This document shows positions 16,568 through 26,833 of a stretch of 64,000 bases of DNA, in pieces. The translations under genes and the position numbers were made by a program. Origin of the DNA: Mycolicibacillus parakoreensis. GTDB taxonomy: Bacteria > Actinomycetota > Actinomycetes > Mycobacteriales > Mycobacteriaceae. The number at the start of each line of letters is the position of its first letter. The first letter of the stretch is position 1. The stretch lies in assembly GCF_022370835.2 (NCBI RefSeq), contig NZ_CP092365.1, positions 620,001 through 684,000 of the forward strand. The letters are read 5' to 3'. The notes under the pieces were generated by a model that worked only from the letters and a program-made list of their open reading frames with translations, made no database searches and was not told the origin of the DNA.

Positions 16568-16996
16568 TTGAGGGTGCTCAAACGCACTTGGATGCCGCTG
16601 GTCATCGTGGTCGTCGTCGTTGTCACCGGGTTCACCGTGCACCGCATCCGGGGGTTCTTCGGCATCGAGGGCGCCGGCGGCGTCTCCAGCCCGGCGTTTG
16701 AGGACACCGAACCGTTCAACCCGAAGGTCGTCACCTACGAGATCTTCGGTCCGGCCGGTGCCAGAGTCGACATCAACTACCTCGATCTCGACGCCCAACC
16801 CCAGCGTGAGGACGGGGCGGTGCTGCCGTGGTCGCTGACCCTGGAGTCGACCAACCCGGCGGTCAGTCCCAACATCGTGGCCCAAGGCGAGCCCAATACC
16901 CTGGGTTGCCGGATCATCGTCGACGACGAGCTCAAGGATGAGAGAGTCGTCGACGGCGTGCACGCCCAAACCTTCTGCCTGGTGAAATCCGCATGA
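16568..16996 (+). CDS. MmpS-family membrane accessory protein
   Basis: A 142-residue MmpS4/MmpS5-type protein. One N-terminal transmembrane helix ([22 protein letters not shown]) is followed by an outer beta-rich domain with [26 protein letters not shown] and the ending [10 protein letters not shown]. It works as the periplasmic partner of the MmpL transporter encoded next. TTG at 16568 has GGGG seven bases upstream and gives a family-like start; GTG at 16574 is the alternative and is closer to the MmpS4 N-terminus. It overlaps mmpL by 4 bp. Siderophore export is the best guess from its closest relatives. Confidence 0.9.
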   Translation: MRVLKRTWMPLVIVVVVVVTGFTVHRIRGFFGIEGAGGVSSPAFEDTEPFNPKVVTYEIFGPAGARVDINYLDLDAQPQREDGAVLPWSLTLESTNPAVSPNIVAQGEPNTLGCRIIVDDELKDERVVDGVHAQTFCLVKSA

Positions 16997-19887
16997 GCAA
17001 TACGCATTCGGCGGCCGTCGAACGTCAGCCCAGCCCTAAGCGCGACCGCATTCCGTTGTGGATCCGGCGCTTGGCGGCACCGATCCTGTTGGCCTGGGTG
17101 GCCGGCATCGTGGTGCTCAACGTCGTCGTGCCCCAACTGGAAGTCGTCGGCGAGATGCGCACGGTGTCGATGTCGCCGGACAACGCGCCGTCGATGGTCG
17201 CGATGAAACGCATCGGCGCGGTGTTCGAGGAGTTCCAGTCGAACAGCTCGGTGATGATCGTGCTCGAGGGAGACCGCCCGCTCGGCGATCAGGACCACGA
17301 GTTCTACGACCGGATGGTCGCCAATCTGCGCGAGGACACCGACCACGTCGAACACGTCCAGGACTTCTGGGGCGACCCGCTGACCGCGTCCGGGTCGCAG
17401 AGTTCGGACAACCTGGCCGCCTACGTCCAGGTGTACCTGCGCGGCAATCAGGGCGAGAGCCTGGCCAACGAGTCGGTGCGCGCCGCCCAGGACATCGTGG
17501 CCGACACCGGCGACAAGCCGGAGGGACTCGACGTCTACGTCACCGGCCCGGCGGCGCTCTCGGCCGACCAGCACATCGCCGGTGACCGCAGCATGCAGAT
17601 GATCACCGCGGTCACGTTCCTGGTGATCACGATCATGCTGCTGCTGGTGTACCGCTCCCTGGTGACGACGGTGATTGTGCTCGCCACGGTGGCGCTGACC
17701 CTGTCGGCGGCGCGCGGGGTGGTGGCCTTCCTCGGCTATCACGAGATCATCGGCCTCTCGACGTTCGCGACCAACCTGCTGGTCACGTTGGCGATCGCCG
17801 CCTCCACCGACTACGCGATCTTTTTGATCGGCCGATATCAGGAGGCCCGAACCCGGGGCATGGAACGGGTCACGGCCTTCTACGACATGTACCACGGCAG
17901 TGGTCACGTGATCCTGGGCTCCGGGCTGACGATCGCCGGCGCCACCTTCTGCCTGCACTTCACCAACCTGCCCTACTTCCGGTCGCTGGGTATCCCGCTG
18001 GCGATCGGCATGGTCACCGTGGTGGCGGCGGCGTTGACCATGGGCGCCGCGGTGGTGGCGATCGCCAGCCGGTTCCGGCTGCTGGAACCCAAACGCGCGA
18101 TGCGGGTGCGCGGCTGGCGCAAGGTCGGCGCGGCGATCACCCGGTGGCCCGGACCCATCCTGGTCGCCACCATCGGGTTGTCGCTGATCGGGTTGCTCAC
18201 CCTGCCCGGCTACCGGACCAGCTACAACGACCGCCAGTATTTGCCCGACGACCTTCCCGCCAACGTCGGGTACGCCGCCGCCGACCGGCACTTCCCGCAG
18301 GCGCGGATGAACCCCGAGTTGCTCATGATCGAGACCGATCACGACATGCGCAACCCGTCGGACTTCCTGGTCATCAACAAGATCGCCAAGGCCATCTTCC
18401 AGGTGGAGGGCATCGGCCGGGTGCAGGCGATCACCCGGCCGCTGGGCACCCCGATCGAGCACACCTCGATCCCGTTCCAGATCTCGATGAACGGTGTCAC
18501 CCAGCAGATGAACCAGACGTATCAGCAGGACATGATGGCCGACATGCTCAAGCAGGCCGACGACATCCAGACCACCATCGACACGATGGAGGAGATGCAG
18601 TCGATCACCACGAGCATGGCCGACACCACGCACAGCATGGTCACCAAGATGCACTCGATGGTCCACGACATCGAGGGGATGCGGGACGCATTGGCCGACT
18701 TCGACGACTTCTTCCGGCCGATCCGCAACTATTTCTATTGGGAGCCACACTGTTTCGACATCCCGGTGTGCCACGCGCTGCGGTCGATCTTCGACGCGCT
18801 CGACGGGGTCGACCTGATGACCGAGGACTTCACCGACATCCTGCCGGACATGGACCGTCTCGATGAGCTGATGCCGCAGATGGTCGCGTTGATGCCGCGG
18901 ATGATCTCGACGATGAAGAACATGAAGACCTACATGCTGACCATGTACCAGACCCAGAAGGGTCTGCAGGATCAGATGAACGCCATGCAGGAGAATTCGA
19001 CCGCCATGGGCAAGGCGTTCGACGAGTCGAAGAACGACGACTCGTTCTACCTGCCGCCGGAGGCCTTCGACAACCCCGACTTCGAGCGCGGGATGAAGAT
19101 GTTCCTCTCACCGGACGGACACGCGGTGCGCTTCATCATCTCCCACGAGGGAGATCCGATGTCCCCGGAGGGCATCAAGCACATCGAGCCGATCAAGACC
19201 GCCGCCAAGGAGGCGATCAAGGGCACCCCGCTGGAGGGGTCGACGATCTATCTGGCCGGCACCGCGGCCACCTTCAAGGACATGTCCGAGGGCAGCGCGA
19301 TCGACCTGATGATCGCCGGGCTCGCCTCGCTGGCGTTGATCTTCATCATCATGTTGATCATCACCCGAGCGATCGTGGCGGCCGTGGTGATCGTGGGCAC
19401 GGTGGCGGTCTCCCTGGGCGCCTCGTTCGGGTTGTCGGTGCTGTTCTGGCAGCACATCCTCGGCATCGACCTGCACTGGATGGTGCTGGCGATGTCGGTG
19501 ATCATCCTGTTGGCCGTCGGTGCCGACTACAACCTGTTGCTGGTGGCGCGCTTCCGCGAAGAGGTCTACGCCGGGATGAAGACCGGCATCATCCGTGCCA
19601 TGGGGGGGACCGGATCGGTCGTCACCGCGGCCGGGTTGGTGTTCGCGTTCACCATGATGTCGATGGCGGTCTCCGAGCTGATCGTCATCGGCCAGGTGGG
19701 CACCACGATCGGGCTGGGTCTGCTCTTCGACACGCTGGTGGTGCGCTCGTTTATGACCCCGTCGATCGCGGTGCTGTTGGGCCGCTGGTTCTGGTGGCCG
19801 CAGAAGCCGTGGGAGTTCGAGCCGCCCCCGTCGCCGGTTCCGGCCGAGGAGACCGAGACCGAGCAGTTGCCGGCCGGCCGGTCGTAA
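16993..19887 (+). CDS. MmpL-family RND transporter (MmpL4/MmpL5-like)
   Basis: A 964-residue RND exporter with the classic plan: one helix, a porter domain, six helices, a second porter domain and five more helices. The proton-relay Asp-Tyr pairs are present, STDYAIF near 272 and GADYNLLL near 842. A long Met/Gln-rich helical hairpin lies at about residues 495-670, the coiled-coil insertion seen in MmpL4/5-type siderophore exporters. Start overlaps the mmpS stop (ATGA). The C-terminus after the last helix is a short Pro/Glu tail. The substrate is probably mycobactin or a similar lipidic molecule, by family and partner; not proven here. Confidence 0.93.
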   Translation: MSNTHSAAVERQPSPKRDRIPLWIRRLAAPILLAWVAGIVVLNVVVPQLEVVGEMRTVSMSPDNAPSMVAMKRIGAVFEEFQSNSSVMIVLEGDRPLGDQDHEFYDRMVANLREDTDHVEHVQDFWGDPLTASGSQSSDNLAAYVQVYLRGNQGESLANESVRAAQDIVADTGDKPEGLDVYVTGPAALSADQHIAGDRSMQMITAVTFLVITIMLLLVYRSLVTTVIVLATVALTLSAARGVVAFLGYHEIIGLSTFATNLLVTLAIAASTDYAIFLIGRYQEARTRGMERVTAFYDMYHGSGHVILGSGLTIAGATFCLHFTNLPYFRSLGIPLAIGMVTVVAAALTMGAAVVAIASRFRLLEPKRAMRVRGWRKVGAAITRWPGPILVATIGLSLIGLLTLPGYRTSYNDRQYLPDDLPANVGYAAADRHFPQARMNPELLMIETDHDMRNPSDFLVINKIAKAIFQVEGIGRVQAITRPLGTPIEHTSIPFQISMNGVTQQMNQTYQQDMMADMLKQADDIQTTIDTMEEMQSITTSMADTTHSMVTKMHSMVHDIEGMRDALADFDDFFRPIRNYFYWEPHCFDIPVCHALRSIFDALDGVDLMTEDFTDILPDMDRLDELMPQMVALMPRMISTMKNMKTYMLTMYQTQKGLQDQMNAMQENSTAMGKAFDESKNDDSFYLPPEAFDNPDFERGMKMFLSPDGHAVRFIISHEGDPMSPEGIKHIEPIKTAAKEAIKGTPLEGSTIYLAGTAATFKDMSEGSAIDLMIAGLASLALIFIIMLIITRAIVAAVVIVGTVAVSLGASFGLSVLFWQHILGIDLHWMVLAMSVIILLAVGADYNLLLVARFREEVYAGMKTGIIRAMGGTGSVVTAAGLVFAFTMMSMAVSELIVIGQVGTTIGLGLLFDTLVVRSFMTPSIAVLLGRWFWWPQKPWEFEPPPSPVPAEETETEQLPAGRS

Positions 19888-19905
19888 GCCCGGCCGCCGC
19901 CGGGC

Positions 19906-20175
19906 TCACGGCCTGCCGGTGCGCTCCCGGTGCCGGCACCCCGGCCAGCAGCACGGCCGGCGCTTGCCCTCGGCGAGTTCCTCACCGGTGCGGCGGATGC
20001 GGCGCCGGCGGGTCGTCGCCTGCTTGGCGTCCTCGACCCAGCAGATGAATTCGTTGCGGGCCAGCGGTGTGATGTCGCACCACGCGGCCAGGATCGCCGG
20101 ATCGGCGACCAGCGCGGCGTGCAGGTCGTCGGGCAGCGCGTGCACCACCCCGCCGGGAACCGAGCGGCTGGTCAT
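19906..20175 (-). CDS. YdeI/OmpD-associated family small protein
   Basis: An 89-residue protein with the YdeI-type core LARNEFICWVEDAKQ followed by an Arg-rich stretch and AEGKRRPCCWPGCRHR. The family is widespread and poorly understood; some members are annotated as bacteriocin protection. The two close cysteines and histidines at the end could bind metal. The gene is convergent with mmpL, ending 18 bp from its stop, and appears to stand alone. ATG at 20175. Confidence 0.8.
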   Translation of the reverse strand: MTSRSVPGGVVHALPDDLHAALVADPAILAAWCDITPLARNEFICWVEDAKQATTRRRRIRRTGEELAEGKRRPCCWPGCRHRERTGRP

Positions 20176-20210
20176 GGGGGAAACCTAGCAGCCGACGACG
20201 CGGCGGAGCG

Positions 20211-20552
20211 TCAGTGTTGGGCGGCCGCCTGCTCCACGACGTAGCTCAGATCCGGGCAGTAGGTGGTGATCGAGGTGCCCAGGAATTGCCATTTCTGCGC
20301 CTCGGTGCTGTGCCGATCGAGGTTCTTGCTCAAAAAGCCGATCGACTCCGCGGCGTTGGCATCCAGGTGGGTGCCCAGCCGGTGGCAGGTGATCTTGGCC
20401 AGGTAGGCGTTCTTGTCCTTCGGCGCGTAGATGCCGTAGGTCTGCAACTGCCTGTTGAACTCGGAGTCGACGTCGTCGGCGTGCGCCGGGACAGCCAACG
20501 CCACGGGAAGCGCCGCGAGCGCGGCGAACACCGTTGCGCGCATGCCCCTCAT
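20211..20552 (-). CDS. Small secreted DUF732-type protein
   Basis: A 113-residue exported protein. After a signal peptide ([22 protein letters not shown]) comes a helical domain with two cysteines (ITCHRLGTH and TTYCPDLS) and the spacing of mycobacterial DUF732 proteins, which form small helical bundles of unknown role. The ATG at 20552 overlaps the upstream gene's stop (ATGA), arguing for coupled translation; ATG at 20543 is also possible. Confidence 0.85.
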   Translation of the reverse strand: MRGMRATVFAALAALPVALAVPAHADDVDSEFNRQLQTYGIYAPKDKNAYLAKITCHRLGTHLDANAAESIGFLSKNLDRHSTEAQKWQFLGTSITTYCPDLSYVVEQAAAQH

Positions 20553-21007
20553 CGGATCCACACCGAGGGGTCGTCGGCGGGGTAGTTCATGCAGTTCTCG
20601 GTCTCCGCGGCGGCCACACCCTTGTTGTTGAAGAAGATCTTGGCGTGGTTGGGCCAGTCGAACACCAACGGGTCGTGGTAGATGTTGGTCGCCATCTCCT
20701 CGGAGTAGGCGCGCCGCTCAGCCGGGCTGATCGAGAAGAACCAGTGGAACTTGTCGCGGGTGCGCTGCTGCACGTCGGGGGACTTGTTGTTGTAGTCGGC
20801 CATGTAGCGGTCGTAGTAGATCGGTTTGAAGTCGCGTGCCGCTGCCAGGATCTGCTCGGCGGTGCAGTCGGTGGCGATGATGCGCCGCGGGATCGGGTAG
20901 TCGTCGGTGGAGTCGGCGGCGGCCGGCCCGGCGAACACCGGCGCGGCCAGCCCCACCGCCAGTGCGGTGCCGGCGGCACGCAGCGCGAGAGCGGTCCTGG
21001 TGATCAT
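20549..21007 (-). CDS. Small secreted mycobacterial protein (DUF5078-like)
   Basis: A 152-residue exported protein with an N-terminal signal ([27 protein letters not shown]). The mature part has [41 protein letters not shown] and [19 protein letters not shown], and two cysteines likely to pair. This pattern recurs in many mycobacteria under DUF5078 as I recall it; no function is known. It forms a two-gene unit with the DUF732-type gene, joined by a 4-bp overlap. Confidence 0.8.
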   Translation of the reverse strand: MITRTALALRAAGTALAVGLAAPVFAGPAAADSTDDYPIPRRIIATDCTAEQILAAARDFKPIYYDRYMADYNNKSPDVQQRTRDKFHWFFSISPAERRAYSEEMATNIYHDPLVFDWPNHAKIFFNNKGVAAAETENCMNYPADDPSVWIR

Positions 21008-21071
21008 GGTGAAATGTTAGCCGATCTCACCTTCTGCTGTCTCCCCCGGGTGACCCAGGAAACACCGCGGA

Positions 21072-22721
21072 TCACACGGCCGGGCCGAGCAGGTCGTCGG
21101 CGTCCTGGATGAGATAGCCGTAGCCCTGCTCGGCGAGGAACCGCTGCCGATGCGCGGCGTAATCGGCGTCGAGGCTATCGCGGGAGACGACCGAGTAGAA
21201 CACCGCGCCGCCGCCGTCGGCCTTGGGGCGCAGCAGCCGGCCCAACCGCTGGGCCTCCTCCTGGCGGGACCCGAACGTCCCCGACACCTGCACCGCCACC
21301 GCGGCCTCGGGCAGGTCGATGGAGAAGTTGGCGACCTTGGAGACCACCAGGGTGGTGATCTCGCCGCGACGGAACGCGTCGAACAGCGCCTCGCGGGCGG
21401 CCGTCTTGGTCGACCCCTGGATGATCGGGGCGTCGAGCCGGTCGCCGAGTTCCTCCAACTGGTCGAGGTAGGCGCCGATCACCAGCGTCTGCTCCCCGGG
21501 GTGCTTGGCCAGGATCGAGCGCACCACCGCGATCTTGGAGTGCGCGGTCGAGCACAGCCGGTAGCGTTCGTCGGGTTCGGCGGTGGCGTAGAGCATCCGC
21601 TCGTTGTCGGTCATCGTCACCCGCACCTCGATGCACTCGGCGGGGGCGATCCAGCCCTGGGCCTCGATGTCCTTCCACGGGGCGTCGTAGCGTTTCGGTC
21701 CGATCAACGAGAACACGTCGCCTTCGCGGCCGTCCTCGCGGATCAGGGTGGCGGTCAGCCCGAGCCGCCGTCGCGACTGCAGATCGGCGGTCATCCGGAA
21801 CACCGGGGCGGGCAGCAGATGCACCTCGTCGTAGATGATCAGCCCCCAGTCGCGGCTGTCGAAGAGCTCCAGGTGGCGGTACTCGCCCTTGGTGCGCCGG
21901 GTGATCACCTGGTAGGTGGCGATCGTGACCGGCCGGATCTCCTTGCGCTCCCCGGAGTACTCGCCGATCTCGTCCTCGGTCAGCGTGGTGCGCGCCAGCA
22001 GTTCGCGTTTCCATTGGCGTCCGGCCACGGTGTTGGTGACCAGGATCAGCGTCGTGGCCCGCGCGGTGGCCATGGCCGCGGCGCCGACCAGCGTTTTGCC
22101 CGCGCCGCACGGCAGCACCACCACGCCGGAGCCGCCCGCCCAGAACGCGTCGGTCGCCATCTGTTGATAGTCGCGCAGCTGCCAGCCGTCCTGGGTCAAC
22201 CCGATCGGGTGGGCCTCGCCGTCGACGTAGCCGGCCAGGTCCTCGGCGGGCCAGCCGATCTTGAGCAGCAGCTGTTTGATGCGGCCGCGCTCGCTGGGAT
22301 GCACCGCCACGGTGTCGTCGTCGATGCGCTCGCCGAGCATCGGGGCGATCTTCTTGTTGCGCAGCACCTCTTCGAGCACCGCCCGGTCGAGGCTGACCAG
22401 GATCAGCCCGTGGACCGGGCTCTTGACCAGCTGCAGGCGGCCGTAGCGGGCCATGGTGTCGACGATGTCGACCAGCAGCGGCTGCGGCACCGCGTAGCGG
22501 GAGTAGCTGACCAGCCCGTCGACGACCTGTTCGGCGTCGTGTCCGGCGGCGCGGGCGTTCCACAACGCCAGCGGGGTGATCCGGTAGGTGTGGATGTGTT
22601 CGGGGGCGCGTTCCAGTTCGGCGAACGGCGCGATCGCCGCCCGCGCGTCCCCGGCCCGCTCGTGGTCGACCTCGAGCAGCACCGTCTTGTCGGACTGCAC
22701 GATGAGCGGTCCATCGGTCAT
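21072..22721 (-). CDS. ercc3: XPB-type DNA helicase (Ercc3-like)
   Basis: A 549-residue superfamily 2 helicase equivalent to Rv0861c. An N-terminal damage-recognition-like region is followed by two RecA folds. Seen: Walker A PCGAGKTLVGAAA near 207, DEVH box in IIYDEVHLLPAP near 300, the XPB RED element (LIREDGREGD), and motif VI QEEAQRLGRLLRPK. It unwinds DNA 3' to 5' with ATP, likely in repair. The gene at 22777-25041 lies upstream by 55 bp in the same direction and probably forms a unit with it. Confidence 0.94.
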   Translation of the reverse strand: MTDGPLIVQSDKTVLLEVDHERAGDARAAIAPFAELERAPEHIHTYRITPLALWNARAAGHDAEQVVDGLVSYSRYAVPQPLLVDIVDTMARYGRLQLVKSPVHGLILVSLDRAVLEEVLRNKKIAPMLGERIDDDTVAVHPSERGRIKQLLLKIGWPAEDLAGYVDGEAHPIGLTQDGWQLRDYQQMATDAFWAGGSGVVVLPCGAGKTLVGAAAMATARATTLILVTNTVAGRQWKRELLARTTLTEDEIGEYSGERKEIRPVTIATYQVITRRTKGEYRHLELFDSRDWGLIIYDEVHLLPAPVFRMTADLQSRRRLGLTATLIREDGREGDVFSLIGPKRYDAPWKDIEAQGWIAPAECIEVRVTMTDNERMLYATAEPDERYRLCSTAHSKIAVVRSILAKHPGEQTLVIGAYLDQLEELGDRLDAPIIQGSTKTAAREALFDAFRRGEITTLVVSKVANFSIDLPEAAVAVQVSGTFGSRQEEAQRLGRLLRPKADGGGAVFYSVVSRDSLDADYAAHRQRFLAEQGYGYLIQDADDLLGPAV

Positions 22722-22776
22722 CGGCGCCGCTCCTTCGCATCGTCGCGGTTGATCGTGTCGGCGGTCATGGGGCCCA

Positions 22777-25041
22777 TTATCCCGATGCGGTCACCACCGC
22801 CGAGGTGATGCGGTGGATGGCGAATTCGCGCATCCGTTCCGAGGTGGAGTCCCATGCCTGCAACTGGCTGCCGCGCACCGCCACCGGGGAGATCACCCGC
22901 TGGCTGGCCATCCCGGCCGGGTCGATGTAGCCGATGAGCACGGTGGCATGGTCAGCCGCCGCCCGTCTCAACAGGTCCACGGTGTCGGCCGGATCCAGCC
23001 GCGCCGGGCCGTTCGCGCCGCCCTCGGTGCGGCGCAGCACCGCGACGACGGCGCCGAGGGTGTCGCGGGTGGGCCCGGCCGGGGGCACCGGCCGGGAGAA
23101 CCGGCGCTGCGGCGCCGAGGGCACCCGCGCCCCGCGCGGCGAGAGGTCGACGACGGTTCCGCTGGCGTCCTCGGCGGCCGGGGCGAATCCGGCCGCACGC
23201 AGCGCGGTGAGCACCTCGGCGATCGGCGCCTGGGCGACGGCCACCGTGGGCGCCAGCAGCCGCAGGCCCGCCTGCTCGGCGGCCGGCCCGGCGACCGCCT
23301 GGGCCAGCAGCGCGGTGTCCTCGCAGCGCACGAACGCCGCGGCGATCCCCACCCGCAGTTGACCGTGGCGGCGCGCGACGTCGTCGATGAGATAGGTCAA
23401 TCCCTGCGGCACCGGGGTGCGGGAGCGTCGTTCGAAGAACGCCTGCACCCCGCTGCCGGTGCGGCCGACATCCAGCGCGCGGCGGATCGAGGACTCGCTG
23501 ACCCGGTACACCATCGCCGCGCCCGCCGACTCGACATCGGCGACGACCGCGAGTTCCTCGGCGAGGTCACGCTCCAGCGGCCCGGGCACCACCACGGTCA
23601 GGTCCGCCTGCACCAGGAAGTGGTCGAGCGGGGCGGGCAGCGCCCGCTCCATCGCGTCGAGCAGCGTGGGCTCCGCGGTGGCCTCGTCGAGCAGCAACCG
23701 CCCCGGCGTGCTCAGCGCGCCCCGCCCGGCCAACCCGACCCGGTGGGCCTCCTCCAGCAGGTCGGCCACCGGGTCGGGTTGCAGCCGGCGCGCCCAGCGG
23801 GGCCGGCGCCACACCAGCACCGCCGACGCCGAGGCGGCATCGACCCCGGCGCCCGGCGGCAACTCGGCCAACAGCCGCAGCAGCAGCCGCCGATCCAGCG
23901 GTGCCGCGGTGGAGTACAGCTCCGCCGACAGCGCGCCGTAGGCCTTCCCGTCCGGGCTGCGGCGCCCGATCAGCGACGGTCGCGACGGCAGGTCCAGCCA
24001 GGTGCGGGCCAGCACGTGCCAGCGGCCGGCGGTGCTCAGGTCACCGAACCGGTCGGCGCCGACCGTCGGTGCCCAGAACGGCCCGTCACCGTCGTCGGGT
24101 TCGGGGTCGGGCAGACCGCTGGCGATGAGCCCGGCGCCCGCGGCGAGCTGCAGGATCAGGCTGAGCTGGGTCTCGGCGATCCCGGTGGATTTCGCCAGCC
24201 GCCGGGCCTCACGCACCCCGATCCCGCCGTTGCGCAGCTCGGGGACCGGGGCGCGCGCCAGGTGGTCGAGCACGACGTCGAGTTCGCGCAGCAGATCCAG
24301 GATGCCGCCGGCCGCGGTGGCGTCGACCTCGGCGTCGGTGGTGGTCGAGGCCACCGGGTCGGGGGCGGTCAGCGTGTGCGGTCCGGGCTGTTCGCCGCGC
24401 AGCACCTGCCCGACCGCGCGTGGCAGGATGACCGTCTCATGGTCGAGTTGGCGTAGCAGGCCGGCGGCGAGCAAGCGCGGCACCGGACGCTCCGGCGGGG
24501 TGTCGGGCCCGGCGTCGCGGGTCCGGCCCAGCGGCGACTCCGCGACGAGCCGATCGAGCACCGTTCGTTGCGGTTCGTCGAGCCCGTCGAGGGCGGCCGA
24601 GATCTCGGCGAACGAGCGCGTCTCGTGTTCGACGGTGACCTGGCCCGGGTGCCACGGCAGACCCGCGCCCGCCTCGGGGGCGACCCGCAGGGTGTCCTCA
24701 CCCCACACCAGCGCCCGTGCGGTGAGGTCGGTGACCGTCTCGCGCAGCGCCGGCTCCGGTGCGCGCTCGCCGATGAGGCTCACCAGCTTCGCCATCGGCA
24801 CCGGTGTGTGGTCGGCGTGCAACACCAGCAGGGCATCGAGCACGGCCAGCCGCAGATAGTCCAGCTCATCGCAGGCGGCGTTGATCGATTGGCGCGCCTG
24901 GGCCCGGGCGGCGAGCGCGGCGATGCTGCCCGGCGGGGGCTGCGCGAGATCGGGCCGCAGTGTCAACATGGTGACCAACTGGTCATCGGACCGGTCGGTG
25001 AGCCAGGACCCCAACGGCAGATCCGGGGTGTTGTCGGTCAT
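22777..25041 (-). CDS. Helicase-associated protein, Rv0862c-like (helicase C-terminal domain type)
   Basis: A 754-residue protein found next to XPB helicases in actinobacteria. It lacks a Walker A box, so it is not itself a helicase. The N-terminal part (LGSWLTDRSDDQLVTMLTLRPDL) is typical of helicase-associated factors. The last 90 residues (TVLIGYIDPAGMASQRVISPVAVRGSQLQAWDS) resemble a WYL-like domain. The ATG at 25041 gives the family N-terminus; in-frame sequence upstream to 25782 covers the moaC region and is not coding. A role as partner of the downstream helicase in DNA repair is inferred from the pairing. Confidence 0.88.
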   Translation of the reverse strand: MTDNTPDLPLGSWLTDRSDDQLVTMLTLRPDLAQPPPGSIAALAARAQARQSINAACDELDYLRLAVLDALLVLHADHTPVPMAKLVSLIGERAPEPALRETVTDLTARALVWGEDTLRVAPEAGAGLPWHPGQVTVEHETRSFAEISAALDGLDEPQRTVLDRLVAESPLGRTRDAGPDTPPERPVPRLLAAGLLRQLDHETVILPRAVGQVLRGEQPGPHTLTAPDPVASTTTDAEVDATAAGGILDLLRELDVVLDHLARAPVPELRNGGIGVREARRLAKSTGIAETQLSLILQLAAGAGLIASGLPDPEPDDGDGPFWAPTVGADRFGDLSTAGRWHVLARTWLDLPSRPSLIGRRSPDGKAYGALSAELYSTAAPLDRRLLLRLLAELPPGAGVDAASASAVLVWRRPRWARRLQPDPVADLLEEAHRVGLAGRGALSTPGRLLLDEATAEPTLLDAMERALPAPLDHFLVQADLTVVVPGPLERDLAEELAVVADVESAGAAMVYRVSESSIRRALDVGRTGSGVQAFFERRSRTPVPQGLTYLIDDVARRHGQLRVGIAAAFVRCEDTALLAQAVAGPAAEQAGLRLLAPTVAVAQAPIAEVLTALRAAGFAPAAEDASGTVVDLSPRGARVPSAPQRRFSRPVPPAGPTRDTLGAVVAVLRRTEGGANGPARLDPADTVDLLRRAAADHATVLIGYIDPAGMASQRVISPVAVRGSQLQAWDSTSERMREFAIHRITSAVVTASG

Positions 25042-25105
25042 CGGTGACCAGCGTAAAACAGACGCCTGCCGACATCGCCGGGGCTGACCTGTCAGAATGG
25101 GTGCC

Positions 25106-25294
25106 GTGGCTGACATGGTGGACAAACGCAGGTACGTGGATAAGGGCTGGCCGGAGGTCGGCCCCGACGAGCACGCGGTGAGCGAGCTGGCGACCGACCG
25201 GGCGGGGGCGCTCTCGCCGTTCGGTGAGCTGGAGTTCCCGCTGCCGTCGGATGACCTGCCGTACCTGCATCCGGTCACCGTCGTCAACCGGTAG
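25106..25294 (+). CDS. Small conserved protein, Rv0863-like
   Basis: A 62-residue soluble protein with [24 protein letters not shown] near the start and [30 protein letters not shown] end, both typical of the short conserved protein between the helicase pair and moaC2 in mycobacteria. Function unknown. Start uncertain: GTG 25106, ATG 25097 and ATG 25115 are in frame and none has a clear ribosome binding site. The stop lies 2 bp before moaC2, so it may share that transcript. Confidence 0.7.
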   Translation: MADMVDKRRYVDKGWPEVGPDEHAVSELATDRAGALSPFGELEFPLPSDDLPYLHPVTVVNR

Positions 25295-25296
25295 CC

Positions 25297-25800
25297 GTGA
25301 GCGGGGTGGCTGGAGCACCGGCGCCGGACCCGGCGGGTGGGCTCTCCCACCTCGATGAGCACGGGGCGGCGCACATGGTCGACGTCACCGACAAGTCGAC
25401 CACCCGGCGCACCGCGGTCGCGGCCGGAGTGTTTCGGACCTCGGCGGCGGTGATCGAGCTGATCTCGGCGGGCGGATTGCCCAAGGGCGACGCGCTGGCC
25501 ACCGCGCGACTGGCCGGGGTCATGGCCGCCAAGCGCACCAGCGATCTCATCCCGCTCTGCCATCAACTGGCGCTGACCGGGGTGGACGTCGACTTCACCA
25601 TCGGGGAGCGTGACGTGGCGATCACCGCCGCGGTGCGCAGCACCGACCGCACCGGGGTGGAGATGGAGGCGCTGACCGCGGTCAGCGTGGCGGGGCTGAC
25701 CCTCTATGACATGGTGAAGGCCGTGGACCGGGAAGCCCGCATCGACGACGTCCGGGTGCTGCGCAAAGAGGGCGGCCGGCACGGAACATGGGAGCGCTGA
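25297..25800 (+). CDS. moaC2: Cyclic pyranopterin monophosphate synthase MoaC
   Basis: A 167-residue MoaC, the second enzyme of molybdenum-cofactor synthesis, converting the MoaA product into cyclic pyranopterin monophosphate. Seen: [16 protein letters not shown], the invariant [33 protein letters not shown] core and catalytic lysine in DMVKAVD. It has a short extra N-terminal segment. GTG start at 25297. It overlaps mog by one base (TGATG) and opens the moaC2-mog-moaE2 operon. Confidence 0.95.
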   Translation: MSGVAGAPAPDPAGGLSHLDEHGAAHMVDVTDKSTTRRTAVAAGVFRTSAAVIELISAGGLPKGDALATARLAGVMAAKRTSDLIPLCHQLALTGVDVDFTIGERDVAITAAVRSTDRTGVEMEALTAVSVAGLTLYDMVKAVDREARIDDVRVLRKEGGRHGTWER

Positions 25801-26276
25801 TGGCTGAGCGGACCGCGCACGTGATCGTCGCCTCGACCCGCGCCGCGGCGGGCAGCTACCAGGACCGGTCGGGCCCGCTCATCGCCGACTGGCTGGCCGA
25901 ACGCGGCTTCGGTGCGGTCCAGCCCCAGGTGGTCGCCGACGGCGACCCGGTGGGGCGCGCGCTACGCGACGCGGTCGGGGTGGACCTGATCGTCACCACC
26001 GGCGGCACCGGCATCTCCCCGACCGACGACACCCCGGCTCAGACGGTCGCGATGCTCGACTACGAGATCCCCGGACTGGCCGATGCGATCCGCCGCGCCG
26101 GGTTGCCCAAGGTGCCGACCGCGGTGCTCTCCCGCGGAGTCGTCGGGGTGGCCGGTCGGACCCTGGTGGTGAACCTGCCCGGCTCCACCGGAGGGGTCAA
26201 AGACGGCCTCGGTGTGCTCGCCGATGTTCTCGACCACGCCCTGGACCAGCTCGCCGGCGGGGACCACACCCGGTGA
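25800..26276 (+). CDS. mog: Molybdopterin adenylyltransferase-type protein (Mog/MoaB)
   Basis: A 158-residue MoCF-binding protein that activates molybdopterin, probably by adenylylation before molybdate insertion. Visible motifs: IVTTGGTGISPTDDTPAQTV (the substrate-binding GGTG) and VVNLPGSTGGVKDGL (NLPGS-type turn). Length is normal. It sits between moaC2 and moaE2, as in M. tuberculosis Rv0865. The ATG uses the last base of the moaC2 stop. Confidence 0.93.
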   Translation: MAERTAHVIVASTRAAAGSYQDRSGPLIADWLAERGFGAVQPQVVADGDPVGRALRDAVGVDLIVTTGGTGISPTDDTPAQTVAMLDYEIPGLADAIRRAGLPKVPTAVLSRGVVGVAGRTLVVNLPGSTGGVKDGLGVLADVLDHALDQLAGGDHTR

Positions 26277-26293
26277 CGGGGGGTTTTGAGTAG

Positions 26294-26719
26294 ATGGCCG
26301 AAGTGTTGCGTGCGGCGCTGACCGCCGAGCCGATCGTGCTCGCCGACCACGAGGACCTGGTGGGGCACCGCGCGGCCGGGGCGGTGGTCGGTTTCGTCGG
26401 GGCGGTCCGCGACCACGACCACGGTCAATCGGTGCTCCGCCTGGAGTACTCGGCGCACCCGTCGGCGCAGGAGGCGCTCGCCGCCGCGGTCGCCGAGGTC
26501 GCCGCAGCGGCCGAAGGCGTGCGCGCCGTGGCGGCCAGCCATCGCATCGGAACCCTGTACATCGGTGATGCCGCGCTGGTGGCCGCGGTGGCGGCCGACC
26601 ATCGGCGGGAGGCGTTCGCGACCTGCGCGCTGCTGGTCGACACCGTCAAGGCGCGGCTGCCGGTCTGGAAACACCAATTCTTCGCCGACGGCACCGACGA
26701 GTGGGTCAACTCCGCCTGA
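26294..26719 (+). CDS. moaE2: Molybdopterin synthase catalytic subunit MoaE
   Basis: A 141-residue MoaE, the large subunit of molybdopterin synthase, which takes sulfur from the MoaD C-terminus. Seen: [40 protein letters not shown] and the active-site [11 protein letters not shown] with the catalytic lysines. It starts 17 bp after mog. Its partner moaD2 lies about 2 kb away on the other strand. The stop region is followed by a set of CCTGAG repeats. Confidence 0.95.
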   Translation: MAEVLRAALTAEPIVLADHEDLVGHRAAGAVVGFVGAVRDHDHGQSVLRLEYSAHPSAQEALAAAVAEVAAAAEGVRAVAASHRIGTLYIGDAALVAAVAADHRREAFATCALLVDTVKARLPVWKHQFFADGTDEWVNSA

Positions 26720-26750
26720 GGCCTGAGAAGGCCTGAGGCCTCAGGCCTCA
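26717..26750. terminator. Bidirectional hairpin between moaE2 and rpfA
   Basis: TGAGGCCTGAG at 26717-26727 pairs perfectly with CTCAGGCCTCA at 26740-26750. A second, exact 20-bp palindrome occupies 26729-26748, so two alternative folds are possible. The hairpin starts in the moaE2 stop codon and lies between convergent genes. It has no T-tract. Confidence 0.5.
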
Positions 26751-26798
26751 AGGCCCGGCCGGGGACGGCCCCGCTACTCGTCGGGGCGATGTCGGCGT

Positions 26799-26833
26799 GC
26801 TCAGATGCGCCTCAGATGGGCGCCTCAGATGGG
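26799..26833. repeat. Short direct repeats spanning the rpfA stop codon
   Basis: GCCTCAGATGGG occurs twice (26809-26820 and 26822-26833), with a third partial copy GCTCAGATGC just before. Read on the rpfA strand, each copy repeats the ATC-TGA end of the gene. Confidence 0.8.

Noticed and set aside
25042..25782. In-frame extension of the helicase-associated gene upstream of 25041
   Set aside because: It would run through moaC2 and the Rv0863-like gene, and the family N-terminus (MTDNTPDLPLGSWL) starts at 25041.
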